Origin: Cenococcum geophilum 1.58
Lineage: Eukaryota > Ascomycota > Dothideomycetes > Gloniales > Gloniaceae
Length of the DNA stretch: 64,000 bases
Assembly (NCBI GenBank): GCA_001692895.1
Contig: KV748227.1
Location: 868,001-932,000 of the forward strand
Direction: 5' to 3'
Shown here: positions 1-14,659 of the stretch, in pieces
How the letters are laid out: each line of letters opens with the position of its first letter
How positions within the stretch are numbered: position 1 is the first letter of the stretch
Program-made: the position numbers and the translations under genes
Notes under the pieces: model-generated
What the model was told of the DNA's origin: nothing
Database searches by the model: none
What the model saw: the letters and a program-made list of their open reading frames with translations, nothing else

Positions 1-24
1 GATTTAATTAAGGTTTACCCTATC

Positions 25-445
25 TATTACGGACGCTTTAAGTACAATACTATGACTACTTAGAGAAGGGTTGAAAGAAGCTAGTTAGTTAATAAGAGCA
101 CGGTCTAGGATAGAGCCGGTAAAACTATATAATAAGGAATAATAAGCGAGTTATATAATATTGTATGCAGTATACGTAGTGTATAAAGGGAACGTACGTA
201 TAATATGTATAATATATACATTATGTACAAGAAGGATTTCTTAGGAGTACGGTTGCATATTTAAGGACCCTTAATCCCTACCTAGATAGTTCCTTCCTTA
301 TAGTAATTCTTAGAATATAATTAAAGTTAATTTATTAGGCAACTACTCCACTAGTTATTATTACGTTATTGACTTAATTTGCATTACCTATACACCTAGC
401 CTATTAATAAGCCTACTATAGTACTTGCTACAAGGTTTTGTTACA
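25..445 (+). repeat. Gypsy-1 5' LTR
   Basis: It is 421 bp, starts TATTACGG (a RIP form of TGTTACGG) and ends GTTACA. It aligns end to end with 13551-13971, and the differences seen are transitions. Confidence 0.92.
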
Positions 446-1026
446 TAATTACTACCTAGTTACGGTATTAAATATAAAAAGTTAAATAACATGCCACTAA
501 AAGCAGCTACTATAACGCTATTAACGGCGGCAACTACTTTAAGGTTAGGAGGTGATACTAGTATAGCAGATACTAACTTATAACGACCTGTAATAGTTAA
601 ATAACTATAAAAGATAGTTAACTAGTTAATAGAAAATAATATAACACTTAAATAAAGGATTAATGGGATAAGGGTAGTAAAGATTAAGTTACCTTTAATC
701 GAGAGATTTTTAGGGGAGAGATTAAAGCTTAAAGGGTTTCTTACATAAATGCACTTTAAGGTTACGTAAGAAGGAGCGAAACTGCTAATATTTATAAATC
801 GAATAGTATATACAGGACTATTCCTATTAGGAAGGGCACTTAAGTAGTTTAAGCCTTACTTTATAGAAATATAGGCGAATAGAATAACAACTACTAACTA
901 AGAGGTGCGGTTTATATTCTTAAGTTAGGAAGAATTTATAGAGCAACTTATATAAATATTTAGAGACCTAAAGGCGGTAACTATAGCAGAAAGAAAACTC
1001 TAAGACATTATATAATAAACGTTAGT

Positions 1027-1199
1027 TGTTGGGAATAAGGCAAGCGGTCGTCACGTATCGTCACGTATCGCCGCGGCACTAGCGTGGTGAGGAACCTTAG
1101 GTTCCTCACCCACCCCCTAATTCAAAACAATAAGCTTTACAACCAACATTCACTATATCTACTTAAGTAGCATTAGTGAGTTACCCTATAACACTAACA
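1027..1199 (+). repeat. Copia-1 5' LTR
   Basis: It is 173 bp, from TGTTGGGAATAAGGC to CACTAACA. All differences from the 3' LTR that I can see are transitions, and there are no indels. Confidence 0.92.
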
Positions 1200-4100
1200 C
1201 TAATTAGTGGTTAAATACACAGTTAACTATAGAGCAGCTAGGTTATTAATAGAAGAGATAGTCTTATATAGGGGTGCTATATGCGCTTATATGGAATGGA
1301 TCCCGGCAATATTATACTACCTTAGACTTACGGAAAACTAGTAATAGAAATATTACTAAGTACTAGGAGATACTAAGTTGCGTTTATTACGCAAAACAAT
1401 TACGTTTACGAAGATTTGGTCGAGTACTTTAGGTCAGAAGTATCACTAAACCTAAGGTCCTAAGTTAATGTCCGAAACGCGTCGAACAACATCTTAAATT
1501 GCCTACCTTTGGATAGCAAACCTACAAGATCCTATAAAACCAAAAATCCTGCCTACCTTTAACGTACGACACCTTATTAATTCTACCTACTATGGCGTTA
1601 ACCTATCTAAAGAAGTATAAGAAAGATATTAACCTAGAGATATAGGACAGAGCTATAACTAACTTTATAACCGCTAAGTAATAGGACCTAAATAGATTCT
1701 TAGTATACCGCATAAAATACTATAAAGACAGCGAATATAATAATACCGCGCTATAGTATTATATAAAGGAGGACTTTATTAAATGGATAAAAGAAATATA
1801 GGTTCCTATAAATAAAGATATCGTATAGGACTTCCGTAACTTCCTTTGGGAGTATAGAGTATTTATCCCTATAAATGGGGGTAATATTAGGGATAATATT
1901 CAGGAACACGTTATTAATATAAAGAAAGAGCATAAATGGACTTTATAAGAGATTAAGCACTAACTACACACTATAAAGAAGCTTAAATTATAATAAAACC
2001 CAAGTAATACACCACTAAAGACACGTTCTAACTCTATCGCTCTAGGTATAAGTTCTAACATTCCATATCTATCGCCTCCACCTCTATCTTTAACTCCCCT
2101 ATATTAACTAGCTTAACCTATAGCCTTAATTAATAACCCCTAATAAGCGCAAGATCCCCTTACTTTGCGGTTTAATAACCTTTAAACTCTGCCAACTAGA
2201 TCTACGTCACTATCGCAGCCTATAATATAATGCAGCTAAACACCAATTAGAGGCACCTTAAAAATGCTTATAGAGCTTATAAAGCTCTATTTAGAATAGG
2301 AGAAGAAATTTAGCGAAGAACTATATAATATCCTTAATTTAAAGTTACGCATCTTCTACGACTATTACTAAAAGGTTAGACTAGAACCCAATTAATACCA
2401 CATTACTTATTTAGTCATGCTTAAGGGCCAAGCTAGTACCTTCTATTATAATTATTTGGTAGAAAAAGGATATAATTTTAACCAAATAATATATAAAATA
2501 AGATGCTACTTTAAAACAAAGGAGAATAAGTAGCAGTATATATTAGAGTAGAGAGAGACTACCTTTCTAAGAATTATTGCTACAAACCTAGGTGCCTCTT
2601 AACTCAATTATCTTTAAAAGCTCTTTAATTAACTCTAGATAATTTAGCATAGTTTATCTAAATTATATTAAAAGGACTTTAGCCTACGCGATTAAGTTAT
2701 TAGCGCATACTAAGGTATTAAAGAATATAACCTTGCTCTCTTTAACCCTATAAGTACTTATAAAGGAGTATATACTTAATTAAGATCCTCTATTAGCACC
2801 GCCCTACGCTTTTAAGAAGTATAGCAATTTAACGCCTAACTTTAACCTACTTTAATTAACCCGGCCAACCAATACGATTATAACTAGACTAATTAAACAT
2901 ATAGTAGTTATAGTAGGGGATATAATAGAGGGTACGATTAATATTAACCATAAAGCAATTATAGAGGTCCTTATAAAGGTTCATTTCGCAATAATCAGTA
3001 AAAGAAATACTACGTTTATAAGAAGCCAAATTACTAGTTAACTAGACACCCCCTTAATAGACGAAAGGAGGCATATAATAAGTTTCGCCAGAGCGCACAA
3101 AACATTAGAAACTAAAAAGTTACTATAGCCTACTTTTAAAGCTTTCTGGTTTAATATAAAGGCAAAGAAGATCTTAAGGGTGAGATTAATAAGGCTAAAC
3201 AGCTCCTTATAGATATAGAAATTAAGGACTACTCTCCCGACCAATACTTTACTAAGTATAGTAAGGTAAATAGCGCATAAACCGTTGCTGTCCTTAATAA
3301 CTAATCTACGCTCTATTCTATTATAAGGTTAGATATCTTTAATAAGCTAAAGGAAAATTCCGCGTTCTCCTTTAACGGTAAATACTTAGCAAACATCTTT
3401 TATAGTATTATGCCAGATACTAGAGCCGTAGGAGTATCTATAGTAGGAGAACCTTAAGTCTAAGCTCTTTAGCAGCTTAATAGTTCTATCTAGATTAACT
3501 AATTAACGGCAGGCTAATATATAATTCGCTTTAGTAAGGGTACTATAATCTCTCTTAGCATAATTAAGGTCTAAACCCCATTAGAATATATTACTTTCTA
3601 TATTATTCTCGCGAATACCCTATTTCTATTCTGCATCCAAGATATAGATAAATTAGGCATTAAGCTTAATAACCTTAAGAATATACTTATTTAGGGAGAT
3701 AATTAGGTGCCCGTTATACGCAAGTAGGGTTACCCTTAGTTACTCCTTTAATAGCTAGAAAGGAGCGTTACTTAGAGTTACTTAACTAAGTTAGAGCTAC
3801 ATTAACTACATTATCGTTTTAGCCACCTATCCGTTTACTAATTACTTAGGGTTCTTTAATAAGTAGGTTATAAAGTTAAGGTTAAGGCGATTAAATATCT
3901 TATAAAGTACTACTATTACTACTAAATAAACCAGAAGTCCCCCGGCCGATTTAAGTTTACCCTTAAAAACAACTACGACTTTAACTTCTGTATTATTATA
4001 GATGTTATATATCTTAGCGGCAAGCCAGTACTCCAAGTTATTAACTTCTTAACCTCCTTTTAAGCCGCACGCTTTTTAAAAGATATATTAGCTAGGAACG

Positions 4101-6950
4101 CATAGAATACTCTTTAATTATACTAGATTACTAGATTAATATCTACCTAGAACCCCCTAATTAAATCGTTTATAACGCAGGAAAGAACTTCTTATCTACA
4201 GAGTTTTAATAATAGGTAAAGGCAATAATAATTAAGGTTAAGGAAGTCCCCGTTAAGGTATATAATAGTATTAAAAAGGTAGAATAATACTATACGCCAT
4301 TACGCCGCGCATATAAGATCATTTCTTTAGAACTAGAGGGTGCTAGTAAAGAGCTTATTCTATAGATGGCTGTTAAGGCTATTAACAATACCACTAGCCC
4401 AGATAGGCTCGTACCTACGTTGCTAGTCTTTAGCGCCTACCCTTAAATAACTAACGATTCTCTACTATCTCCCTCTATTGTGTAATAAGCTAAGGCGATT
4501 TATAAGGTAACGAAGGAAGTATAATATCTCTACGCTACGCGCTAGGTTAACAACGCACTAGAAATAAGAAATGGCCCAAATACCTTAACTATACTCGATC
4601 TACTACTCCAATCTAAGGTACGCGTATAGTATAAAAAGGGAGAATAGTTAGGCCTATATAAACTTATTGCAATTAATAGTTAGACTTATACTCTTTAAAT
4701 GCCCCATAGACCTACTTAATTCCATTTAATTATTATTAAGCCTTATTATAAAGATAACAGTTCCAAGCCTTTATAGGATACCCTAGAAGATACCCCAGGA
4801 GATACCCTAGAGGAGAACCACAATTAACATACCCTAGAAGGCGACTACGACCCCAATATAACTATAGTAGATACGCCGCAACTATAACGCGGTAGAGGTC
4901 GCCTAAAGGGATTACGAAACCGCTAATACCTTATTAATTTTAAAGAGCAACTTATTGCCGCCATTAAGAATAGAGTTAAGCTGTTAATGGCCTTTATAAC
5001 AGCTAAAGAGAAGGCTGACTTTAAGCTCGCAAAATAGCTCCAAAAGGAAGGCCGTATTATAACTCTAGGAGCTCCTTTTTAAGCATCTAATAAGTAGGAG
5101 ATTGACGGTCTTATTACAAGAGGAGTCTTTAAGTTTAAGAAATATAACCCTACCAAGTTTAATAGGGTTTGTATATTTAGGTTAAGAATAGTTAATAAGA
5201 TTAAAGGTAAAGCTACTAATACCCCATTCAAGAAGTTAAGGCTAGTTATTTAAGGTTATAACGACAACGGTAAGAAAGTAATTCTTATGTAATCCCCTAT
5301 AATTTAATAAGCTAGTTAGTAAGTTATTATTGCGCTAGCTCCCTCCTTAATAAAGAATAGAATAGCGGTTTATTTATAAGATATTACCTAGGCCTATACC
5401 TAATTAGAGATACGCCTTTAGCGCTTAATACTAGCATACCTTCTAAAGTAAATTCGCCACCAATATCCCGAAGATACGATTATAGTTATACTTAAGCCAC
5501 TATATAAAATCGCAGAGGCAGGAACTTATTAGTAGGCTATTTATAGTAAGCACCACAAAGAGAAGCTTTTAATAACTACTTCTATATTTAATCCCTACTT
5601 CCTCATTACAGCCATAGGAACTCCATTTGGAATCATCGGCATATAAACAGACAATACAATCATCTTAGGAGACGACTAATTCTTAGCTCTTAAAGAAGAT
5701 AAGCTAGTAAAGGTAAACCTTATAGCAAAGCCAAAGAAAAGACTTAATTTAATAACACTATTACTCTTTAATAGATGCATTATTTCCCTAAACAAGGATT
5801 CCATTGCCCTACGCCAGAAAGGTTAAGGTAAGAAGATCAATATTATTAACGTTAATTCTCTAAAGTAAGGATATATAGAGTAACGCGCTTATAGAGCTTA
5901 TATGGCTTCTATCTATCAACCTAAAGCTTCCTTTAATCTCTCTATTACCGCCTAACACCAGAAACTAATTAAGGATAATATTTTTAACCTAAATAAGCGT
6001 CTTTCCTAGTAAATAAACTATCTTAATCGGGGACTACTCTATATGCCTATTAATCTTCCTACCGCTAAGCTATTCGTATTTATTAATAGATCGTTTATAA
6101 ATAATAAAGATTTTAGCTCCTAGCTAGGATATAAGATTATTATAGCAAACAAATCTACTAGAGAGAATAACTTTATAATCTACGGCAATCTTATTTATTA
6201 AAGCTTAACTAAGAGTAAATACGTTACTTAAAGCGTTCTAGCGTCAGAGATATATAGAATAGTTAGTGGAGTTAATATGGCAATTGCAATTAGAACTACC
6301 CTTAAGATAATTATAGATCAACTCGAACTTCCTATTATCCCTATAATCGTGTACACTAACTCATATTCCCTCTATAAGTATTTAGTTAAGCTTAGTACTA
6401 TAAAGGAGAAGCGCCTTATAATCGATATTATAGTACTTCAGCAGTCCTACAAGCGTTAAAAACTCTTTAAGATCTAATAGATTAATGGCTAAGATAACCC
6501 GGCAGATATAATAACAAAGGCAAACCTAAATAAGGCACTAGAGACGTTCGTTAATACAAATACTCTATATATACGAGTTAAAGGTTAGGTTAAGAGGGAA
6601 ATTTAGAGAAATTAAGATCTTATAGAACTTTAACCGCTGGTTAAAGTTATTTAATTAGTTAGATTCTTGCTAAGAGCGCCACACCTAATTAATTTAGGTG
6701 GCGGTGTGGAGTTCTGCCAACGCTATTTATTAAGCTAGCCAATTAGGATTTTCCATCCCTAAAATAGAAAATCGCCATTAGCTTGGCTAAGAGCGGTAAG
6801 CGGAACTAACATCTTCGCACGAACCCGTATATCTACCTACACTACCTCTTCCCCTTTATTTCTTCTTCTTCTTCTCCTTAGCTTTATATCTTTATATGGT
6901 AGCAATCTATAAGTATATATAGATAGTAACTATAAAAGAAGAGTTGCCAG

Positions 6951-7123
6951 TGTCGGGAATGAGGCAAGCGGTCGTCACGTGTCGTTACGTATTACCGCGG
7001 CACTAGCGTGGTAAGGAACCTTAGGTTTCTTACCTACCCCCTAATTTAAAATAATAAGCTTTACAACTAACATTCACTGTATCTACTTAAGTAGCATTGG
7101 TGAGTTACCCTATGACACTAATA
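6951..7123 (+). repeat. Copia-1 3' LTR
   Basis: It is 173 bp, from TGTCGGGAATGAGGC to CACTAATA, followed directly by the TTAGT duplication. A related but longer LTR lies inverted at 52734-52928. Confidence 0.92.
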
Positions 7124-10100
7124 TTAGTAATAAAGTACATAATATAGTTCTAAACGTTAGCTATATAAGTTAAGTGGAATAATAAGGCTCTTATAGCATA
7201 GTATAAATAAGGACTTAAGGCTAAAGTCTAGGACGTAATTATCCTAATAGAAGATGCGGATACTCTAAGGGATTTAATAGATTAAGTGATTAAGATTAAT
7301 AATTAGATCTACTAAAGAGAATAGGCTAAAAGAGGTTAAGATAGAGTTCTATAGTTATATAAGACGCAGAGTATATAATAACTAAAGCTAAGTTATAAAC
7401 TATAGTATAGCGCAGAGCTAATAGATCTAAGTAGTACTAAAGAAACCTATAAGAGATGGAATAAATAACTATAAAAACCTAGAGGTTAAGGATTAAGTAA
7501 TTACAGGACTAAGAAGCAAAGGCTAAACTAAGGATCTTAGCAGCAGAAGACGTTTAAGCGGACTCTATAGTAAAAGTAATAGTTTAAAAATAGAGCTTAT
7601 ATAAATTACAAAAAATAGGGTTACTTTGCCAGAGATTATAAAGATAGTTAGAGTTACTATATAATAAAGGGAACTAGACTAGTAGCTAATATATATATAG
7701 AGAGAGATAATAGTATACTACAAAGAATAAAAGAATGTTTAATTAAAAGTTTTGCGTTTTATTATAATAACGCATACTAAATTTATAAAGACGCTAAGTA
7801 TAGCGTAAGCTATTAGCCACAGGAGCTAAAGTTAAGAGGACTTAAAGGAACTAAAGAGTTAGATAAAGAACAAGATTAACTCTATAAGCTAAATTAAGAT
7901 ATTATAGTAACGTGCGGATAAAGATTAGTAACAATAATAATAGAGTTAGAGTACTTATTAATTAATAGCAATAAGAAAGAAAAAGGAATTAACTAGGGGT
8001 ATTTAAACCTTAATAACGCAATAGAAGTAGAGACTAAGACCGCTATAGGGCAAGGTTTAGTAACGGGTATTATAACACCGTTAGATACGGCATCTATCGC
8101 TTTATAAGATAAAAGGAGTAATATTTAAAAGGGATTAAGTAAGTAGATGACTGCTAGTGCTAGCTTATTACTTAATAAAGGTAAAAGGCCAAAGACTTAA
8201 GATTCTTATAACGAGATATAAGAAACCTAAGGACCTACAACAGACGAAAACCAATAGAGTAGGGCAGTAGCTTAGTTTAAAGATATATAAATAAGCTTAG
8301 GATAAGAATTCCCAACGGTATAAGACTCTTAAGACGAGATAAGTAAGATTTAAGACTTTTAAAATAAGATGAGAACATTACAGACGCCTAGTTAGACTAA
8401 AGCGGGAGCTAAACTTAAGTTAGAAGCAAGCTTAGGATTAAGAATTCTATAGAACTAAGATTTTAATATATAAATAAGGACTATTAATAAGGGAATTAGG
8501 AAGTAAGTAGACTTTAAAGATTTACTTACAAGACGCGAAAAGAAAGAAACTATAGCAGAATTTAGGATAAGAATTACTATATAGCAAGAACAGAAACTAG
8601 ATAAGGGATTTAGTATACTAGGTTATATAAGGGACAAAGAACCTATATAAAGAGTTACTAATAGGCCTAAAGTAGGCATACTAAGAGCTAAGTAGCTTAC
8701 TAAACTAGAATAAGAAAAGGATTTAGGGATTTTAACTAGGTTTAAAGAATAATATATAAAAGGCTATTATAATGCAGTAATAAGGAGATACTTCTTAATA
8801 GATAAACCATATACACTTAAGGAGCTATACTAAAAGTAGTATAGGCAACGACATAATAATAAGTAGGAAGATTTCTATATATAGCTGGATAAAAAAAGTT
8901 ATCTAAGACTACCTAATTACGGAAAAAGCTATAACGTATATTAAAGGAGCCTTAATTATAATTTTAAAGGATTTAGAGGAGTAATTAGAGGACTAGAGGA
9001 GCGAAAGGCAAATCTTAGTACCTATAAATAAAGTTATAACGCTTAGATTAACACAATAAAGGTTTAAACTTAAGGATAAAGACGAGCTAAGAGTTAACCT
9101 AAGACACTAAGTATATTATATACTATTATAGATAGTATATATAGATAATGCGTGCAATATATATAGAGTACTAAAAGATAAAAACTAGAAGTACCTAGTA
9201 AGGATATATTAGGCACCGGATAAGGCGGAATATAAAAACACTAAGTATATATATAGTTAGCACCTAACGGAAGTTTAAGAATAAGGGGATTTAATACTTT
9301 AACTAGGAAGATTCCTTACAGAAGAATACCTAGATAGATAATAGTGGTGGGAATACCTAAAGAATACGTATCTATAGTATATTAAAGATAAAAAGCGAAC
9401 TAAGTATTAGCTAAAGTCGGACCAAGTATAAACAGGATTAAGTAGCCAATAATTAGGAAAAGTAGAGGCCTATAAAACTAGGGGGAACTAGTAGTAAAGC
9501 CTTAGACCCTTAAAGGAATTTAAGGATAATACCTAAATTTATAAATAAAATGGCAAGATTAGCAGTTTAAGGCGTTAATAGATAGTAGAGTAATAAGGAA
9601 CTATATCTTATTAGTAGTAGTTAAAAGAATAGGGTTACTATATAGGAGAAAAAAGCATCCTTACCTATTAGTGATAATTTTAGGAGATCCGATAGCCTAT
9701 AGAGGAAGCATTATTAATCTTAAAATAGGACCTATTTAATTAACCATTAAAGGGAGATAAGTTAAGATGTCTTTTAATATATTACTATTAGGAAATAATA
9801 AGGCAGTATTAGGAATGCCTTAGTTACAGGAATATAATCTAAAAATTAATTAGGTTATAGGTTAAGTTAATATTAAAGATACTTAATGCCGTAAGATATA
9901 ATAATAAACTAAGTTAGTATAGTACTAAGTAAAAGCGACCTATAAAGAAACTAAGAAAGGGTTAGATTATATACTAAAGAGATACTATAAGTATAGCAAA
10001 AAGCTATAGTTACCGGAAAGTAAAAAGCTGCTAAAGTATATAGTATAGGACTATAAGATAGAGTTAAAACTAGGAATAAGTTTAAGGTTCTTTTTAACCT

Positions 10101-13100
10101 ATAAGCTTACTAAAGAAGAAGGTAGAGTACTAAAAGAGTTTATCTAGGAGAACCTATAAAAGGGATATATTAGACTATTGTAGTTATTAGCGGGTTATCC
10201 AGTACTGTTCGTACTAAAGAAAAATGGAAAACTTAGGCTATATATTAACTATAAATAGTTAAACAGCATTATAAGAAAGAATAGGTATCTTTTACCCTTA
10301 ATTAGCGAAATCTAAGATAGGATAGGTAATATATAAATCTTTATAAAGATAGATCTAAGATAGGCATACTATTAGATTAGGATTAAAAAAGGTAACGAAT
10401 AAAAAGCAGCTTTTAGGTTAAAGGAAGGACTATATAAACTATTAATTATACAATTTAGGCTTATAAACGCACTAGCAACGTTTTAGAAGCGAATTAATAA
10501 TATATTAGGAGAACACCTTAATGAGTTTGTTATGGTATACCTTAATAATATTATTGTCTACTTAATGACTAAGGAAGAAAATAGAGAATACGTTAAATAG
10601 GTCTTAAAGAGACTACAAGAAGAATAGATACTAGTAGTAATTAAAAAATGCGAGTTCTTTATAAGGAAGACCGATTTTATTAAATTTATTATTAAACTAG
10701 GTAAGTTAAATATAGACCTAAAGAAAATCGAAGCTATAGTAAATTGGTAAGAACTAAAGAACGTTATATAGTTAAGATCGTTCCTAGGGTTTTGCAATTA
10801 CTATAGGAGGTTTATAGTATAATAGTTAAAGAATATTAAGCCGTTTACTTAATTAACAAAGAAAGAGGAACCGTGGGTATAGGTAAGCGAGTAAAAGAAG
10901 TTGTTTAGAGAACTTAAGGAGTTATTTACCTAGGAACTAATCCTTAAAATCTACCAACTAAAGCTAGAAACGGTTATAGAAATAAATATATTAGACTTTA
11001 TACTAGGAGTATACTTTATATAGAGATATAAAGACGGATGGCACCTAGTGGCATACTATAGTAGAAAGATAACACTACTAGAACTAAACTATAACATCTA
11101 TAATAAGGAGTTATTAGGTATAGTTATAGCATTAAAGAAATAGAGGGCATTCTTATAAGGTATAGAAAAACTATTTATAGTAAAAACGGATTATAAGAAC
11201 CTAATAGGATTCCTAATAACGAAGAAACTTAACTAAAGATAGGTTGGATGGGCAGAGACACTTATAGACTACTATTTTAAGATTTAGTATACTAAGGGTA
11301 TAGATAATATATAAGCAGACGCTCTAAGTAGAAAGGCTAAACTATAAAATAATAAAAAGCTATTAGGGGTTTTATTGCGAAAAGATATAGACGGATTAAT
11401 TAGGTACAATTATCTAAAAATCACAGTAACTTAAGAAGATAAGTTAGAAAGAGTCTACAAGATACTAGAAAGCTTTTAGGTATAAAGAATTCTAAAAGTA
11501 TAGCTAGAAGATTTATAAGCGGATATATACAAAAACTAAAAAGCATAGCAGAGCACTTTATAGAAGATTTCTCTAAGGGAGTAACTTAAAGACATAATAA
11601 AGCTATGGGCTTAGTGTTAAGACTCTAGAAGGAGTATATTATTAATAGAATCTAAAGTATAGTACGGAAAGTTATAAAAGAGTATTTAAATTGTTAAAGG
11701 AATAAACTAATAAGGTATAAGCTCTATAGAGGGCTACAACCTATTAAAATACCAGAAAGACTATAGGAGGTTATATTATAGGACTTTATTATTAAATTAC
11801 TAAAATTAAAAGATCTTATTATAGGACAAGACTATAATATAATCTTAGTAATAGTAGATAAGCTTATAAAGTAGGGATACTTTATAGCCTATACAAAAGA
11901 AATCTTAGCGGAAGATATTACTAAAATCTATATTAAAGAAGTATTTATAAGATACGGAGCACTAAGTAAGATTATATTAGATAGAGATTTAAGATTTATA
12001 ATAGTATTCTAGGAGGTATTCTTAGCGGAGTAAGAAGTTAGAGTAGTAACTTTTATTATATATTATCTACAGACAGATAGTTAAATAAAAAGATTAAATT
12101 AGACACTAGAGTAGTATTTAAAACACTATATTAATTACGTACAGAATAATTAGGTATTATTATTACCAGTTATATAGTTTATATATAATATAACACCTTA
12201 AGAAGGAATAGGTACGTCACTATTTAAGGCAAATTACGGATATAAGCTAAGAATATTATTATCGCCACGTTAAGTAAAGAAGATAAGTAGTATAGCTAAG
12301 TAAGGAATAGAGATTTTAATAAATCTTTATATAGACCTTATAGAAATAGCTAAGGTAGTATAGCAAAGAATAAAGAAATACTATAACGCTAAGAGATCTA
12401 AGGGACTAGATCTTAAGGAGGGGGATAAAGTATAGCTACTATATAAAAATTTTAAGAGTTGATAACTAAGTAAGAAGTTAGACTACGTTAGACTAGGACC
12501 TTTTAAAATTATATAAAGGATTTTACCAGTTACGTTTAAATTAAACCTACTAGCTAAAATAAGAATTTACCTAGTATAGTATATTGCAATGCTAGAGCTA
12601 GTATATAGGAATATTAAGCCACTAGTTTATAAAGTAGACACGTATAAAGGGTAAGAAGAGAATAAATAGTAAGTTTTAAAGATTATTAGTTATAAGAATA
12701 TAGATAATAAAACATAGTATAAAGTAAAGTAGATAGGCTATAATAAGACTACCTAAGAACTACTAGAAAATTTAAAGAACGCTATAGGAAAGGTATAGGA
12801 GTATTAAAGGAAAATAGGTTAGGTAATATTAATAAGGAAGAATCGCTAAAGAATAAGTTACCTAAGGGGGACCTAGGAAGAGCGACTGCTAAACTACTTA
12901 GAGTTATTTCCTTTATTAGAAGAGAGTTAGTTCTTTTATTACTAAGTTCCTATAGACCTTATTCTATAAGTTTCTACTTCTTAAAATAGACCTTCTTACA
13001 AACTTTCTTAAAACGAAGAAGATAGGTAGATGCTATAATTTAAATATTTAGGGCCTTTTATTCCGCATTATAAGAACGCTTAAGTTTAATAAGAGCTTAT

Positions 13101-13550
13101 AATAGCTTACTATTAAGCCTTATAGCGGTAAATTAAATATAAAACCCTATAATAAATTACTTAGGGAACTTAACGACTATTAAGAGTAATAGGACGTGTA
13201 TACTTAGCGTTAGAGATAAAGCGAATATTATAAGACAAATAAATATTCGCTTTAGTGCACTCTAAGTAAAAAGAGGGTTGCTAGGAGAAAGGACTTACTA
13301 ATATAATATAAACTAACCCCTTTTTCGCACAATGAGAATATAGAGATAGTATTATCTTACTAAGTGATAGTATGCTAGCAATAGTATAAGTATAGCGTTG
13401 CGCTTATAAAAATAAAGAAGGTTTAGAAACCTTAGAAGATATAATAAGTAATAATATTAACTAAATTAATTAGACGAATATTACACCTTTAGTAAACAAC
13501 TTAGAGATATTAGGAATCTTTAAGGACGAAGATAAAGAGAAGAGAGATAG

Positions 13551-13971
13551 TATTACGGACGCTTTAAGTATAATGCTATAACTACTTAGAGAAGGGTTAG
13601 AAGAAGCTAGTTAGTTAATAAGAGTACGGTCTAAGATAGAGCCGGTAGAACTATATAATAAGGAATAGTAAGCAAGTTATATAATATTATACGCAGTGTA
13701 CGTAGTGTATAAAGGGAATGTACGTATAATACGTATAACACGTACATTATATATAAGAAGGATTTCTTAGGAGTACGGTTGCGTATTTAAAGACCCTTAG
13801 TCCCTACCTAGATAGTTCCTTCCTTATAGTAATTCTTATAATATAATTGGAGTTAATCTATTAGGCAACCACTCTACTAGTTATTATTACGTTATTAACT
13901 TAATTTACATCACCTATACACCTAGCCTATTAACGAGCCTATTATAGTACTTGCTATAAGGTTCTATTACA
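13551..13971 (+). repeat. Gypsy-1 3' LTR
   Basis: 421 bp partner of 25-445, followed directly by the second copy of CTATC (13972-13976). Confidence 0.92.
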
Positions 13972-14659
13972 CTATCTTCTTACTAAATAAGTTATAAAAA
14001 GCTATAAATAACCCGTTACCCGGACAAAAAAACAAGCCTCCCCTACTAATTTAAGTAAACGGTAATAATAAATAGAAAGTTAATAAAGTACTAGCTAGTA
14101 AAATAGTATAGAAAATACTAAAATACCGTGTTTAATAGAAGGGCTATAATCTGGACCTAACTTAGTACCCTATATAGAACTTTATAGGCTGCCCCTAGAA
14201 GCTTAAGGAGTTCTATAGCTAATACCCTAATACATCCGGACCCCTAAAGTACCTAGATAAGTAGATAGAATACTAATATAATAAAGATAATAGGTTACTG
14301 AAAGAGTATAGGGATAAGAACGCCCTAAGGCCCTAATACAAAGAAAAAAAATAAAAGCCTATTACGACACACGTGTACCCAAATTCGCGCGTTACGTAAG
14401 ACCTTTAAATGTCTAGGAACTTCGACCGCTAGTTAAAGTTATCTAATTAGTTAAATCCTCGCCAAGAATTTTAGTGGCTACTCTTTATAGCCTAGTGTTT
14501 TTTTATATAACCTACTGTCGCTTTTTACACGTAGTTAGGACGTACTTGCGTCTCCTTTTCCCCCTTATCCTATACTTATAATATTACGTTTTATAAGCCT
14601 AGTGCTATCTTATTCCTAACTAAGCCTAAGGGCAGGCTTTCTTTTAAAGAGGGGGGTAA

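Larger units (their letters stand above)
1027..7123 (+). mobile_element. Copia-1: full-length Ty1/Copia element fossil nested in Gypsy-1
   Basis: Two 173-bp LTRs (1027-1199 and 6951-7123) are flanked by a perfect TTAGT duplication (1022-1026 and 7124-7128). The plus-strand order gag (about 2.2-3.2 kb), integrase (3.7-4.5 kb), reverse transcriptase (5.1-5.9 kb), RNase H (6.2-6.6 kb) is the Copia order, integrase before RT. The longest open piece, at 6277-6459, lies in the RNase H domain. The 3' noncoding part (6620-6950) carries modules shared with the other Copia elements here and with Gypsy-3. Broken many times by RIP; whole in outline. Confidence 0.93.
25..13971 (+). mobile_element. Gypsy-1: full-length LTR retrotransposon fossil carrying Copia-1
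   Basis: Two 421-bp direct LTRs (25-445 and 13551-13971) are flanked by a perfect 5-bp duplication CTATC (20-24 and 13972-13976). Without the nested Copia-1 the element is about 7.8 kb. Traces of reverse transcriptase lie around 10.2-10.8 kb, RNase H at 10.95-11.35 kb, integrase at 11.6-12.4 kb and a chromodomain-like end near 12.67-12.81 kb, all on the plus strand; the gag part is at about 7.2-8.8 kb. The coding region is broken many times over by RIP-type transitions. Equal LTR length without visible indels suggests an insertion not very old, but RIP prevents dating by LTR divergence. Confidence 0.93.
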
